A stretch of DNA of 64,000 nucleotides from Conus ventricosus (lineage: Eukaryota > Mollusca > Gastropoda > Neogastropoda > Conidae): assembly GCA_018398815.1 (NCBI GenBank), contig CM031596.1:73499636-73563635 (forward strand), read 5' to 3'. The notes under the pieces were generated by a model. That model did no database searches and was not told the DNA's origin. It saw only the letters and a list, made by a program, of their open reading frames with translations. A program made the position numbers and the translations under genes. Position 1 is the stretch's first letter, and every line of letters starts with the position of its first letter. This document shows, piece by piece, positions 34,801 through 42,398 of the stretch.

Positions 34801-37423
34801 ATCATAGTATGTTTATGATGGTTTTTGAACAAAACAAAATTAAAAAACCTATGAGCATGGGAAAAAAAGAAGAAGTATGATTTTCAGTTACATTAGCATC
34901 AGAATGTTAGATTTTTTGGTGGTGTTCCAATTTGTTCTAATTATCCTTCATTATGAGTCATTAAAAAGCTGATTTACAAATGAGGTTGTCAGTGAGAAAA
35001 GTTCATGTAGGTTGCATGGTTGATTAAGCCCTATGGATTTGTCACTGTCTCAAGCATACAGTTTTGGTGATTTAGGTACTCCCTTTCTCCATGTTTGCCT
35101 GATATAGAACTTTTTTTTAACAGTATCTCTAAATTGCCTTCATTTTTGTATGTTGTATATTGTGGGTGTTCATTAATGTATACTATATTTGGTGTAGATC
35201 TTCAGTATCTAACATTCGTACTATATGCGAAGCTGTAAGTGTTCAGTGTGGCCATAGTTTTTATGAAAACATGAAGCTTTACCAGTGATTGTGATTCTTT
35301 GTTTATTTATAAACAGAAGGTGCAATGTTTCATTTATAAAGTTTTAAAATTGTATGTAATTCTAAGAAAATTTTGAGTTTTGAGATGAAAGTATTATTAT
35401 GAGCGATTGGTGTAGATAAGATAATGTTGCTTATAGCCCAGCCGACCGCAAAGGGCCATATCAGGGCTGTGGCGAGCGATTGGTGTAATGTATATTAAAG
35501 GTTACAAACGTTTAATGAATGCACGCTTCTTCTTATGTTGTGTTGTGCAGGTGGTGACATTGACCAAGCACCGTGGCTTTTCCAAGCCTGATGATGAGCA
35601 GCTCCATGTTCTTCCCCTCTATGTGATGGACAACACCGATGAACATGGATCCATTGATGGACAAATGCAGAAAGTACAGACAGGAGCTTTGGAAATTCTC
35701 CAGAAGTATTCACAGCAAGTCCGCTTGAGGGCTAACCCTGTGAAGAAGCCACGGCGAGGGGGGAAAAAGAATAGTCCTGCCAAAGTAAGTGCAGGAGTGA
35801 ACACTACTCCAAACAACAGCGCCACAGGTGGGGGATCTGCTGCCACCGCACCAAAACCCCCCGGGACTCCAACAATGGACAGTGACTCCTCTTACTTGCA
35901 CTCTCAGGATTCCAACCAGTCCTTGACTGACAGCTCACTCTCAGGGAACAACAGCTCAGCTATGCAGTCTCCAGACAAGAAACTGGATGGCTCACCTTCT
36001 CTGTTTGACAGAGAAAATTTGTCCAGCTCTGATAACTTCACGTCACAGCGATTTGGGCCCTCGGAGATGTACGAAAAAGTTTGGGAATACTTTTATACTC
36101 ATGGCGTATTTCCACCCAGTCCCATATGGATCGATGGGCAGCAGCCCAGAAACAGGCCATGATGGACTCTAGCGTGAACCGTTCAGACACTGGTGCTAAC
36201 ACTCATGGCAGCAACCTTAACTCCCTAATCAGCCACCCTTACATCAGCATTCTTTTCAGGCAGCAGACACTCAACAGAATCATTCGTTTCCATCAAGTTG
36301 TCAACCATTGACACCTGGTCACAGACCTGAGGCAGCCAGCCCTGGAGGTGTGGATCAGGAAATTATTCACCTCACCCATGGAAGGAGCAGCAGTGACAAG
36401 TCTCCTCAAGGACACTTTCCCTCTAGACCCCATTCAGTGAACAGTGGTGAGTCAGGACACACAGGCAGCAGACGTCCCTCCTCCTTGGACTTATTGACAG
36501 AGTGCGCAGCTGCTATGGAACCAGGGCAGGTGGGTGACATATCTCCCTCCATGCCCGCCTCCCCGCCCTTTTTCCAGCTCTCTGGTCAACTCTCATATGC
36601 GTCCTCCTTCCCGTTCGTCAGTGCCTCCTTCCTCCCCGGGAGAGTGCAATCGCTACCCAGACATGTATCCCAACCTGCCACACCCACATTCCAACCCTGG
36701 TGTTCATAGCAACCACTTTGGCAGCCCTTTTATGTCACCCAAGCCTAACTGTGATGGTCCCTCGGCACCACCCTCGTGCAATGATAACCAGACAAACTGT
36801 TCTACTCAGAGCGAACCTGTGATGCAGTCTGATGGGTCCTTTGTGACCCCAACTCTGGGTCAGGGTCCTGATGAGCCAACATTTACCATGATAGATCCCA
36901 CAGTGGTTCGATACGAGTGGCAAGACAACAAGGAGAATTTTCATGATCCAGGAATAGGTGGGGTAGCCATTGCTCTCTCACATGGTGCAGTCCTCTTTGA
37001 AGTGGCCAAGCGGGAGCTTCACGCCACCACAGCTCTGAAGAAGCCCAACCGCTACCAGCCCACTCGCATCAGCCTGGTGTTTTATCAGCACAAAAATCTC
37101 AACTTTTTCCATCACGGATATTATGAGTACGAACGCCAGCTGGCAGCCAAGCGGGAAGATCGCATCAGGAAGCTGATGGAAGAAGGACAAACTGCAGAGG
37201 AGGCACAGAGAGCCGTGAAGCCCAGCAGGAAGCGCAAGAAGAAGGTGGAAGGGACAGGGGAGGAGGAGGAGAAAATCGACTTTGCCAAAACGTCGGCTGC
37301 TCAGTACAAGTACATGTGGGACACAACAGTACGGCAGGGATGAGCCTGACTACTGACTCCATCATCACTCGCTGGATTGACCCTCAGCCTATGGTCACTG
37401 GACCATACCAGAGATGGGTATGA
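4356..37423 (+). CDS. TET: TET methylcytosine dioxygenase, whole gene model (8 coding exons)
   Basis: Fe(II)/2-oxoglutarate dioxygenase of the TET/JBP family, which oxidises 5-methylcytosine to 5-hydroxymethylcytosine and further in nuclear DNA. Inferred exons: 4356-8222, 11579-11669, 14888-14981, 15350-15558, 18389-18533, 23508-23597, 32470-32607, 35551-37423, about 6.5 kb coding. All junctions are GT-AG and phases match. Order: long Ser-rich N-terminus with Lys-rich NLS-like patches, Cys-rich region, first half of the double-stranded beta-helix with HKD, a low-complexity insert, then the second half with ELHATT and TRIS, ending TGPYQRWV. Vertebrate and invertebrate TETs share this architecture. 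No CXXC zinc finger is seen in the window. Several apparent single-base frameshifts occur in the first and last exons. Confidence 0.95.
8737..8838. repeat. Imperfect (GT)n/TGTGGGAG repeat
   Basis: Interrupted GT-rich tract with GGGAGT interruptions. It accounts for the long His/Thr open frames on the minus strand. Confidence 0.85.
9195..9222 (+). repeat. Poly-G tract (28 nt)
   Basis: Uninterrupted run of 28 G inside TET intron 1. A second run of 17 G lies at 9401-9417. Confidence 0.9.
9430..10700 (+). mobile_element. GC-richer block of likely repeat origin (possible DIRS-like relic)
   Basis: This 1.27-kb block is clearly richer in G+C than the surrounding intron and has few stops on the + strand between 10119 and 10502. 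A frame there reads [12 protein letters not shown], then [14 protein letters not shown], then [10 protein letters not shown]. This loosely recalls the segment just before the reverse transcriptase of DIRS-like elements (an L-x-x-GY-x-x-PF pattern). The match is weak, terminal repeats were not found, and the origin remains open. Confidence 0.28.
10709..10761 (+). mobile_element. 53-bp hairpin/TCTTA-tail retroinsertion (copy 1)
   Basis: Begins exactly at CAGCCCTGATG and ends ...aacattatctta. Flanked by gtccagactca (10698-10708) and gtcccagactca (10762-10773), a target-site duplication with one indel. The body equals the 3'-terminal hairpin of the RNase H-type LINE found at 49765-51274. See the matching insertions at 35415, 47594 and 59379. 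Confidence 0.85.
11579..11669 (+). CDS. TET: TET coding exon 2 (start of Cys-rich/catalytic region)
   Basis: Acceptor ttttgcag. The codon split with exon 1 gives Tyr, then [15 protein letters not shown] and [10 protein letters not shown]. These match the conserved EGPYYTHLG and RELMEER motifs at the start of the TET catalytic module. The exon ends two bases into an Arg codon before gtacaa, a weak donor. Reading on past the donor gives [10 protein letters not shown] and a stop at 11698-11700. Confidence 0.93.
11985..11990 (+). promoter_or_regulatory. Candidate intronic polyadenylation signal
   Basis: AATAAA lies 285 bp after the in-frame stop reached if exon 2 is not spliced, followed by TTTGTAAG. 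It could support a truncated TET transcript lacking the catalytic core. AATAAA occurs often by chance in AT-rich introns. Confidence 0.25.
14349..14408. repeat. (CT)n microsatellite
   Basis: About 60 bp of CT with a short interruption near the end, inside TET intron 2. Confidence 0.93.
14888..14981 (+). CDS. TET: TET coding exon 3
   Basis: Completes the Arg codon from exon 2, then [20 protein letters not shown] and GCPIAKW. KGKAIRxEKVxxTGKEG and GCPIAKW are nearly invariant across animal TETs. Donor gtgaga; the exon ends at a codon boundary. Confidence 0.95.
14982..15349 (+). other. TET intron 3 (368 bp)
   Basis: Shortest intron of the gene. T-rich with two poly-T runs and a short CTGT/CTAT tract. 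Nothing else seen. Confidence 0.9.
15350..15558 (+). CDS. TET: TET coding exon 4
   Basis: Opens [20 protein letters not shown] and includes [12 protein letters not shown] and RRCGTNER. These correspond to the TET WVIRR, HHCxxAxIVIxIxAWEG and SRRCGxNxxR motifs of the Cys-rich domain. Acceptor ttgggcag, donor gtgaga, ends two bases into a codon. Confidence 0.95.
15679..16144 (+). repeat. 233-bp direct tandem duplication
   Basis: The segment opening aggatcatcgagattgcg at 15679 is repeated from 15912. The copies are collinear to about 16144, with scattered substitutions and small indels around A-runs. Confidence 0.9.
16191..16500 (+). mobile_element. tRNA-derived SINE (copy A1, older)
   Basis: A-box-like tagcttagtgg at 16203-16213, degenerate B-box-like tgttcaaatct at 16255-16265, then a body shared with 33377-33902 (agggggatttttccct, ggagttaacatt, aaaccgaggttc). 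More diverged than the other copy and lacks its long 3' tail. It is not a functional tRNA: there is no closing acceptor stem. Confidence 0.8.
16501..16665 (-). repeat. Interspersed repeat with CTTCTTCTGCGTATGC end (reverse copy)
   Basis: The reverse complement matches 57395-57525: cttcttctgcgtatgc, then a ggagtggagttttt-like segment, gtgtatgac(t/c)g, gccattaaggcagc and a cttcgggga end. It lies directly against the SINE at 16191-16500. A shorter relative is at 60551-60625. Family name unknown to me. Confidence 0.7.
17345..17424. repeat. (CA)n microsatellite
   Basis: About 80 bp of CA repeats with a few interruptions, followed by more CA-rich sequence to about 17460. Confidence 0.93.
17757..18312 (+). 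mobile_element. 5'-truncated RNase H-type LINE fragment
   Basis: Aligns by eye with 50713-51260 of the better copy: aggaggactggaacatgcag, gtgaagaagctcggtggtg, gggacttgcatgatgt, then poly-T and a diverged terminal hairpin (ggctgggctataaacaacat at 18291-18310). Coding capacity is lost through stops and indels. Sits about 75 bp before TET exon 5. Confidence 0.75.
18389..18533 (+). CDS. TET: TET coding exon 5 (Cys-rich core)
   Basis: Completes a Ser codon, then [29 protein letters not shown] and [16 protein letters not shown] and [19 protein letters not shown] are hallmark TET motifs that supply zinc-binding Cys residues and DNA contacts. Acceptor tttcag, donor gtaaga, ends in phase 0. Confidence 0.97.
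19599..19778 (+). pseudogene. Zinc-finger coding piece inside the hAT-like element
   Basis: Open 59-codon frame beginning [15 protein letters not shown], then [13 protein letters not shown] and [16 protein letters not shown]-x2-C followed by H-x4-H resembles the N-terminal finger of hAT-related proteins (the ZNF862/KIAA1586 type). A separate frame from ATG 19531 ([15 protein letters not shown]) runs into it but is offset by an indel or splice. The frame ends just after a possible GC-type donor (aag then gcgagt). Confidence 0.55.
19841..19874 (+). repeat. Poly-G tract (34 nt)
   Basis: Uninterrupted run of 34 G inside the hAT-like element. Confidence 0.93.
20223..20485 (+). pseudogene. C-terminal coding piece of the hAT-like element
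   Basis: Open frame rich in Ala, Pro and Ser that ends [19 protein letters not shown] and stops at 20483-20485. The basic patch followed by DIRQFF resembles short linker motifs near N-terminal fingers in hAT-related proteins. Function unknown. A pyrimidine-rich stretch and CAG upstream could act as an acceptor joining it to the finger piece. Confidence 0.4.
23290..23435 (-). mobile_element. tRNA-derived SINE family B, reverse copy
   Basis: Reverse complement of a B box (gggatttgaacc at 23404-23415) plus a body shared with 24961-25150 (ctgtgtggttccagcttccc, actgggtagacag). It ends about 70 bp before TET exon 6. Confidence 0.65.
23508..23597 (+). CDS. TET: TET coding exon 6
   Basis: Ninety bases, phase 0 at both ends: [20 protein letters not shown] then [10 protein letters not shown]. 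Matches the conserved LATxxAPLYKxLAPxAYxNQ helix of TET proteins. Acceptor gttttcag, donor gtgtgt. Confidence 0.96.
24961..25150 (-). mobile_element. tRNA-derived SINE family B, reverse copy (better preserved)
   Basis: On the minus strand a B box GGTTCGATTTCC (25078-25089) follows a tRNA-like head, then atgtgggatttttctgcctc and actgggaccacacag. Shares its body with 23290-23435. The end of its 3' part (24200-24960) is unclear. Confidence 0.65.
25638..32460 (+). repeat. 43/44-bp minisatellite array in TET intron 6
   Basis: Unit: tgaccagctgtatctctgtc followed by attcagtcactacatttgtt and ccc or cccc, 43 or 44 bp. About 145-150 copies, interrupted by a transposon at 28624-29046 and a degenerate patch at about 32333-32380. 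Variants change along the array: CTTCTG/CAATTGC units dominate at the left, TTACTTGACCAG units in the middle, CAGTCAC/CAATCAC with GACCAG or GACCTG at the right. Units lack stops in several frames, which produces open frames of up to 211 codons that are not genes. The last units run into the acceptor of exon 7. Confidence 0.97.
28618..29052 (+). mobile_element. Non-autonomous TIR element (MITE) inside the minisatellite
   Basis: Body 28624-29046 (423 bp), flanked by gtcact on both sides (28618-28623, 29047-29052). Left end catagctgccaactgc. The reverse complement of the right end is caggctgccaacctgc, sharing the core GCTGCCAAC. Both subterminal regions repeat TGCTAC motifs. No coding frame. 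The flanking array makes the duplication length uncertain by a few bases. Confidence 0.7.
32470..32607 (+). CDS. TET: TET coding exon 7 (iron-binding HKD motif)
   Basis: Phase 0, 46 codons: [20 protein letters not shown], then [20 protein letters not shown] and LNGSTV. GRPFxGVTACxDFCAHxHxDxHN is the TET core. His at 32569-32571 and Asp at 32575-32577 are the first two Fe(II) ligands. Donor gtatgt. The acceptor tttgttcatggtcag is itself alignable with the minisatellite unit. Confidence 0.97.
32800..32910 (+). pseudogene. LINE RNase H C-terminal fragment
   Basis: The plus strand reads [20 protein letters not shown] then [12 protein letters not shown]. This is the last RNase H motif of LINE-encoded RNase H domains (WxPSHxGIxGNExADxLAK). 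Only about 35 codons remain, and the usual Asn-Glu-x-Ala-Asp is altered to SEVVD. Confidence 0.65.
33377..33902 (+). mobile_element. tRNA-derived SINE (copy A2, well preserved)
   Basis: A box tagctcagttgg (33383-33394) and B box ggttcgaacct (33436-33446) in a tRNA-like head, then a body shared with 16191-16500. The 3' part has gtaaagcgcttagagc and gcgctatataagt and ends in an (ATT)n tail at about 33885-33902. This organisation is typical of molluscan SINEs. The better A and B boxes suggest it is younger than copy A1. Confidence 0.88.
35415..35473 (-). mobile_element. 59-bp hairpin/TCTTA-tail retroinsertion (copy 2)
   Basis: The minus strand reads gccacagccctgatatggcc ... aacattatcttatc. Flanked by a perfect 14-bp duplication gagcgattggtgta (35401-35414 and 35474-35487). 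Located 77 bp before TET exon 8. Confidence 0.92.
35551..37423 (+). CDS. TET: TET coding exon 8 (distal catalytic half, C-terminus)
   Basis: Acceptor tgttgtgcag. Begins [20 protein letters not shown] then [14 protein letters not shown], matching the TET [21 protein letters not shown] motif. A Ser/Pro-rich insert follows, then [32 protein letters not shown] and [15 protein letters not shown]. Third iron ligand His at 37020-37022; 2-oxoglutarate Arg at 37065-37067. A Lys-rich tail leads to [12 protein letters not shown] and TGPYQRWV, stop 37421-37423. The frame must change about four times (near 36110-36160, 36221-36245, 36540-36610, 37310-37340) to read this through. The distal motifs are otherwise intact. 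Confidence 0.93.
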
Positions 37424-37983
37424 ACATGCAGTGACTTTCTGGAAGATTCCCTGCTCCCCCCCCCCCCCCCCCCCTCCCCATCCCTACCACCCCTCCCCTT
37501 TCCGGGATTTTTTTTTCTGTCATTAGCATTTTGACATGAAAAATAGGATGGTGTGTTGTTCTGCTGCTGGTTTGATCTCTGTTGACCACCATCCCGATGA
37601 GTACAGGTGGTCCTGCTGTGACCATTTGCTGCCATCTCATATTCACCACTGGACACTGCATGCTCTGTTGTGAAGATACAAGCTGTGGAGTTGAAGTTTG
37701 ACTGCAGGTTCGGTATACTCTGTGGATGTGGTAGAGCTTCCCTCTCTGTTGTGTTTCTTTTCTTTATCATTATGTTGTTGGAGGGATAGGTGTTTATGTT
37801 ATATGCATCAGTTTGATATTGGCATATACCGGTTACATTTGTAAATCTTCTGATTTTATCAGTTTCTGGTATCTTTTGAATAACAAGAGGGGATTCCTGG
37901 CTGGTATAAAAAAAGTCTGATTGTTGTAAGTGTAAAGCACAACATTTTTTCAGTCCTCTGCTTTTTGTGTTGTCATGGTTAAA

Positions 37984-37989
37984 AATAAA
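37984..37989 (+). promoter_or_regulatory. Candidate TET polyadenylation signal
   Basis: First AATAAA after the stop codon, 560 bp downstream. Alternatives at 38317 and 38838. Confidence 0.3.
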
Positions 37990-40247
37990 CTGAAGAACAT
38001 TTTTTAATTGTTCAAGGTTTACAAGATGTTGGTCCGTTTGGTAATCCCCATGTTGAAATCAGCAGAAGGAGAAACATTGTAACAGCTTTACATCCAACTT
38101 CAAGATTCAGAGTGATTTTTGTTTATAAGCATGAAAATTGTATTATGAAAAACTAATCTTCACACTGACTTTTTTCCTAAAGGCACAGAGACTATTTTAT
38201 GACAAATTTTTAATTGTTAACATATTTTCTCCCTTAAAGAGTGTTCAAGGTGGAACATTAACACTGCCTAATGTATTTAACAAACCCAGACAGCAAGTTC
38301 TGCAGGGCTAAATTGAAATAAAGTGTCCCCATCACAGTCCATTGTTCATGGATAGCTGGGTGATTTTTGATCCATTGAAAACCTCTCTCTCTCTTGAGAA
38401 CCAGGATGAACTTACTGTAAAGAATGTCAGAAGCACACAGTATCTGGTCTGTCTGAAACTAAAAGCACTCATTTCTTTTTCACTTGCTTGTGTTTAAAGA
38501 ACTAGTAATTCACAAATTCCATTTGATGGGATAAAACCAGATCGGCTGATACCATAGTTTTGTGCGGCTGATGGTCAGCTGTGCCTTTGTTGTGATATTC
38601 CTTTGCCTTGCAGGATTTGTGTTTATACATTGATTGTGATGTTGGATTATCTTATGAATTCATTGTTGACCTTTTGTATTGGTTAATGCAGAATATAATT
38701 TATGAACTTCTGTTTTGTTGCTTCTGTGTGTCTGTCATTGTGTTAGCATAATTTCATGTATAACAAGACACTTGTAGTCCATATGGTAATGGTTTTCTTG
38801 TATCATGCAGGCAGTTTGAGATAGATTCATAATCATTAATAAAACCATGGGAAATTTTAGTTTCAGCTTGTTTGAATAATGGAGATATCTAATTTTACAG
38901 AATCTATATTATACAAATCTAGAAATATTATATATACACTATGGGTGTGATGATTGATTTTTGCAATGTAAGTTAAGAATGCAAAACCTTTTTAATAGGT
39001 GATCACAGATTGGCTAAATTAACTTAGACAATTAAGCTGATTGAATTTCACAACGGACATTGTAAAAACATTATATATGTGAATATGAGGAAAATGAAAT
39101 TGCACTAGATAGACTGAATGGGAATAAAGACTCACGAAATACATCAAAATACAATGGAACATGATGAACAAGATTCCTGCTCTTGCTTGAAAATGCTATC
39201 CCATTTCAGCCAGCCATTCTTGTCTAAGAACGAGAAAAGTTGAAGCATTGTGGGAAAAGAAATATGCACTGACTCATAATGCTGTACTGATGTCTTATAT
39301 GTTACTCCCCACCAGTTGCTTAGATAATGGTGGAACACCATTACCAGTTAGGCGATCTAGTAGTTTTACGTTTAGCAATATTTAAATTGCTAAAGAGAAA
39401 GAGAAAGCAAATATATATCAGACGATTCAGAAGTAAAGTGATCTCCAAGCAGCAGTGATAAGCAAGAGAATAACAATGCTTTTCATCCTCTTGGTCATCT
39501 GCAGACAAGTTAAACAAATGCAACAAACAAAAACAACAATAACAACAAATGAATCACAAAGAAATGACTTTATTGAAAGGAAGCGTTGTTGCAGCTGGTG
39601 AAGAAGAAGTATGTGTTTCCTAAAAGATACATATGTTTTATAAATTATGTGATAGACATACGTATAAACATTATTATCTTCTACGGATCAGCGTCCATTA
39701 ACATTTTCTCTGCAGTAAGTCCTTTTTTTCTCATTTGTTTTCATATATTGTTTGGTTTTATTTGTCTCATTTGCTTATCTTGTAGCAGACCAAGGGATCA
39801 AAACATGTTAAGTCTGTAGTATCATTCCTCTTTGTCCCGTTTGCATGGTGGCCTAATGACTCCAATCTCATTCTTATCCTCTTATGTTTCAGATGATTAC
39901 AGGTTGAAGTTGTCATGACTCCATTCTGATTCTTGTACATGTCAGGTAATTACCAAAGTAACTAGCCATTTCTAGCAGCCAGAAGTTTAACGCATTGAAA
40001 AGAAAACCATTCATTCAGTTCAACATGTGGTGAGAACCTCCAGGTCTGGATTGAACTAAGGGCTGAAGTATTGATCTCATGCCATGGAGAGACTTTTTTT
40101 TTTTCTTTCTTTCTTTTTTTTGTGAATAAGAATTATTTGAATACAGACTGAAATACTGATATTGCAAGTTCAATGACCCTTGATTTAATCAGAGTAATAT
40201 TATTGTGTGTAGGTATGTTTGCCTGTGCAATACTTGTCTGATTACCT

Positions 40248-40248
<1 letters not shown>

Positions 40249-40285
<37 letters not shown>
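40249..40285. repeat. (GT)n microsatellite
   Basis: Short GT dinucleotide run. Confidence 0.9.
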
Positions 40286-40286
<1 letters not shown>

Positions 40287-41092
40287 TTTTTAATTAAACA
40301 TTTTCTGTGTACAACAATGTGTGTGAGTCCAACTTTTATTTATGATTGATTTTTAACTTATTTTCTGGGCAGTCCATTATTCTGGTACACTTTCGTTCCT
40401 TATTTTTCCTTCCAGTGTAGATACATGATCTCACAATTCTTTTTTTTCAATCAGTGTTATCATGAATGTCTGATCTAATGCATAGACCATATGTTGGTGT
40501 GTGAACATGTGTATATCATACAATATTTTTCTGTCAGTATTTTTGCTGTCTTTTGAATTTCAAAACCACTTCCAAGTTTAGTGAAAATTTTCACAAGCAG
40601 TTTTGTGCATCTACATGTAAGACATTTGCATAGATGAGCCATACATATGTATATGTAGTAGCCTTAAGAGAATGCAGCAATTGTAGCATTTCAAATTCAT
40701 GTAGTGTCACATTTGCCTTCTGTATAACACTTTTTGTTTTTCATTATTAGAGATTTTATCAACCACTAAGGATCATTTGATTTCATTGTGGGGAGCTTCG
40801 ATCAGTTTTACACTGATAGTGTTTGTTCACTTGTTTTTAGTGAGGATGAAGTTTATGTCAGTTTTACTGAAATGGAAATGTACTCTTCAGAGGCAGTGAC
40901 AGTCAGAATTACTAGAGAGGGTAATTCCTGTCAAGACTTCAAACAATCTCCAAGCTGTCATGTGTGATTCATTTAGGAAAGTGACTGGAATATATATGTT
41001 GCATCTGTTCTTGGGATTTTAGACGAATTTGCTCATATGATTGTGTATATTGTATAAAACATATGATCAACTAATTAGTCTCTACTCTATCC

Positions 41093-41095
<3 letters not shown>

Positions 41096-41134
<39 letters not shown>

Positions 41135-41160
41135 CTTTTCTCTCTCTCTCTCTCTCTCTC
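41096..41160. repeat. (CT)n microsatellite
   Basis: CT run with two short interruptions. Confidence 0.9.
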
Positions 41161-42371
41161 TTTTGAGTAGCTTTCCTTGCTTGTCAACCAGCAAGAAGGA
41201 ATTTCAAAAGAGAACACAAATTTTTAGAGTATTTCATGAAAAGAAAAAAGAAACTTTCAGAATGCTACTTGTGGGTTTCCATCTTATTTGGAGAACGTTG
41301 TGAGCAGATCTTGTCAAGAAATGTTATCGCCTTTCAAAATTGAAGGTAGAGAAAACCAACTTCTTGTGCTTCAACTGATGATAGCCTACCGACCTCCTGT
41401 ACCAAAAAGCATTACGCTGTTGTGTATTAAAGACAATGCTCATTACAATCTGCCCAAATAGGAGGAGGGCCGAGGCATACAGAGGATCAAGAGAACAGCA
41501 GAAGGCATGTGTACCTATGCCCCCCTTTGGCCGTTGCTTCCGATACTTCCTGTTTGTTTTACAACACAGAAAACTGGACTGTGTATGACACATTCCCTGA
41601 CATGGCCGCACTGACAGAACTTTCTGAATGTGTATCTGTAGATAAATAACACGACACCTGCTGACCAGCTTCAGCAGAATGTGCTGTATTGCAGTGACCC
41701 AGAGACAGTGAGAGTGCGTCAGAGTGACTTGACATTGGAAAACGAGGCAGGCAGTCAGCAGTCACATTCTTGATGCTGTCAACGTGGATGCAGATCATCC
41801 CTCTATCCAGTCTACATTACTGGCAAACAGCACAGCAAGGAATGTGTTCATGCCAGTGCAGCACACTGATAAGGAAAACAGTGACCGTGCCAACCACTCA
41901 TGGGCACTTCTAGACAGCAAGCTTCCAGACTGTCATATGACACTTGCAGGAGAATACTGAATTGTTTGCAAGAAACATCCAAAGGAATTGACAAAGAGCG
42001 GGGCAGCATCAGACAGGATAGCGACTCCACAGCTGGTGGAGAAAGAAATCCAGACTGACCACCCTGAAAACATTGATGTTATCAGCTTTGCGTAAATCAT
42101 GATGGACAGCAAAAACATTTCCACGTCACCCTTGTGACCACAGTTATGTACCGCAATCTGGCTTCCATGTTGCATGTCCATGATTATTTTTATTACATGT
42201 TGTTCATGTTTATTTCAGTTTCAGTGTCCCCCTCTGCCCTCATGTTTATTTCAGTTTCAATGTCCCCCTCTGCCTTCTTACCCATATATCGCCTCCTGGT
42301 GTGTCAATGGGCTGAAAACTTGATGCATTAAACTGTTCATTCTCTCTCTCTCTCCCTCTCTCTTCTCTCCT
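41161..42371. other. Unassigned sequence with weak retroelement-like minus-strand frames
   Basis: Minus-strand frames between 42181 and 41324 have high-complexity composition. One contains KNVTADCLPRFPM, reminiscent of the end of the RNase H region in Ty3-type pol. Neighbouring frames do not give a consistent domain order, so I do not call an element. A short duplicated segment (catgtttatttcagtttca) lies at about 42207-42260. Confidence 0.25.
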
Positions 42372-42398
42372 CCCCCCCCCCCCCCCCCCCCCCCCCCC
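42372..42398 (+). repeat. Poly-C tract (27 nt)
   Basis: Uninterrupted C run following a CT-rich stretch. Confidence 0.9.

Larger units (their letters stand above)
32608..35550 (+). other. TET intron 7
   Basis: Contains a LINE RNase H scrap, a well-preserved SINE and a 59-bp retroinsertion 77 bp upstream of the acceptor. From 33910 to 35400 I recognise nothing. Confidence 0.9.
37424..41095 (+). other. Probable TET 3' UTR and downstream sequence
   Basis: AT-rich and without credible ORFs. AATAAA hexamers at 37984-37989, 38317-38322 and 38838-38843 are possible polyadenylation signals. A 19-nt poly-C lies at 37456-37474 and a GT run at 40249-40285. The end of the transcript cannot be fixed from sequence alone. 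Confidence 0.5.

Noticed and set aside
4356..37423. TET pseudogene
   Set aside because: Splice sites, phases of all small exons, iron ligands, 2-oxoglutarate Arg and C-terminal motifs are intact. The breaks are single-base and confined to the two long, low-complexity exons, which fits assembly error better.
41324..42181. Ty3-type pol remnant on the minus strand
   Set aside because: One phrase (KNVTADCLPRF) is suggestive, but integrase-like phrases lie on the wrong side of it and none is convincing.
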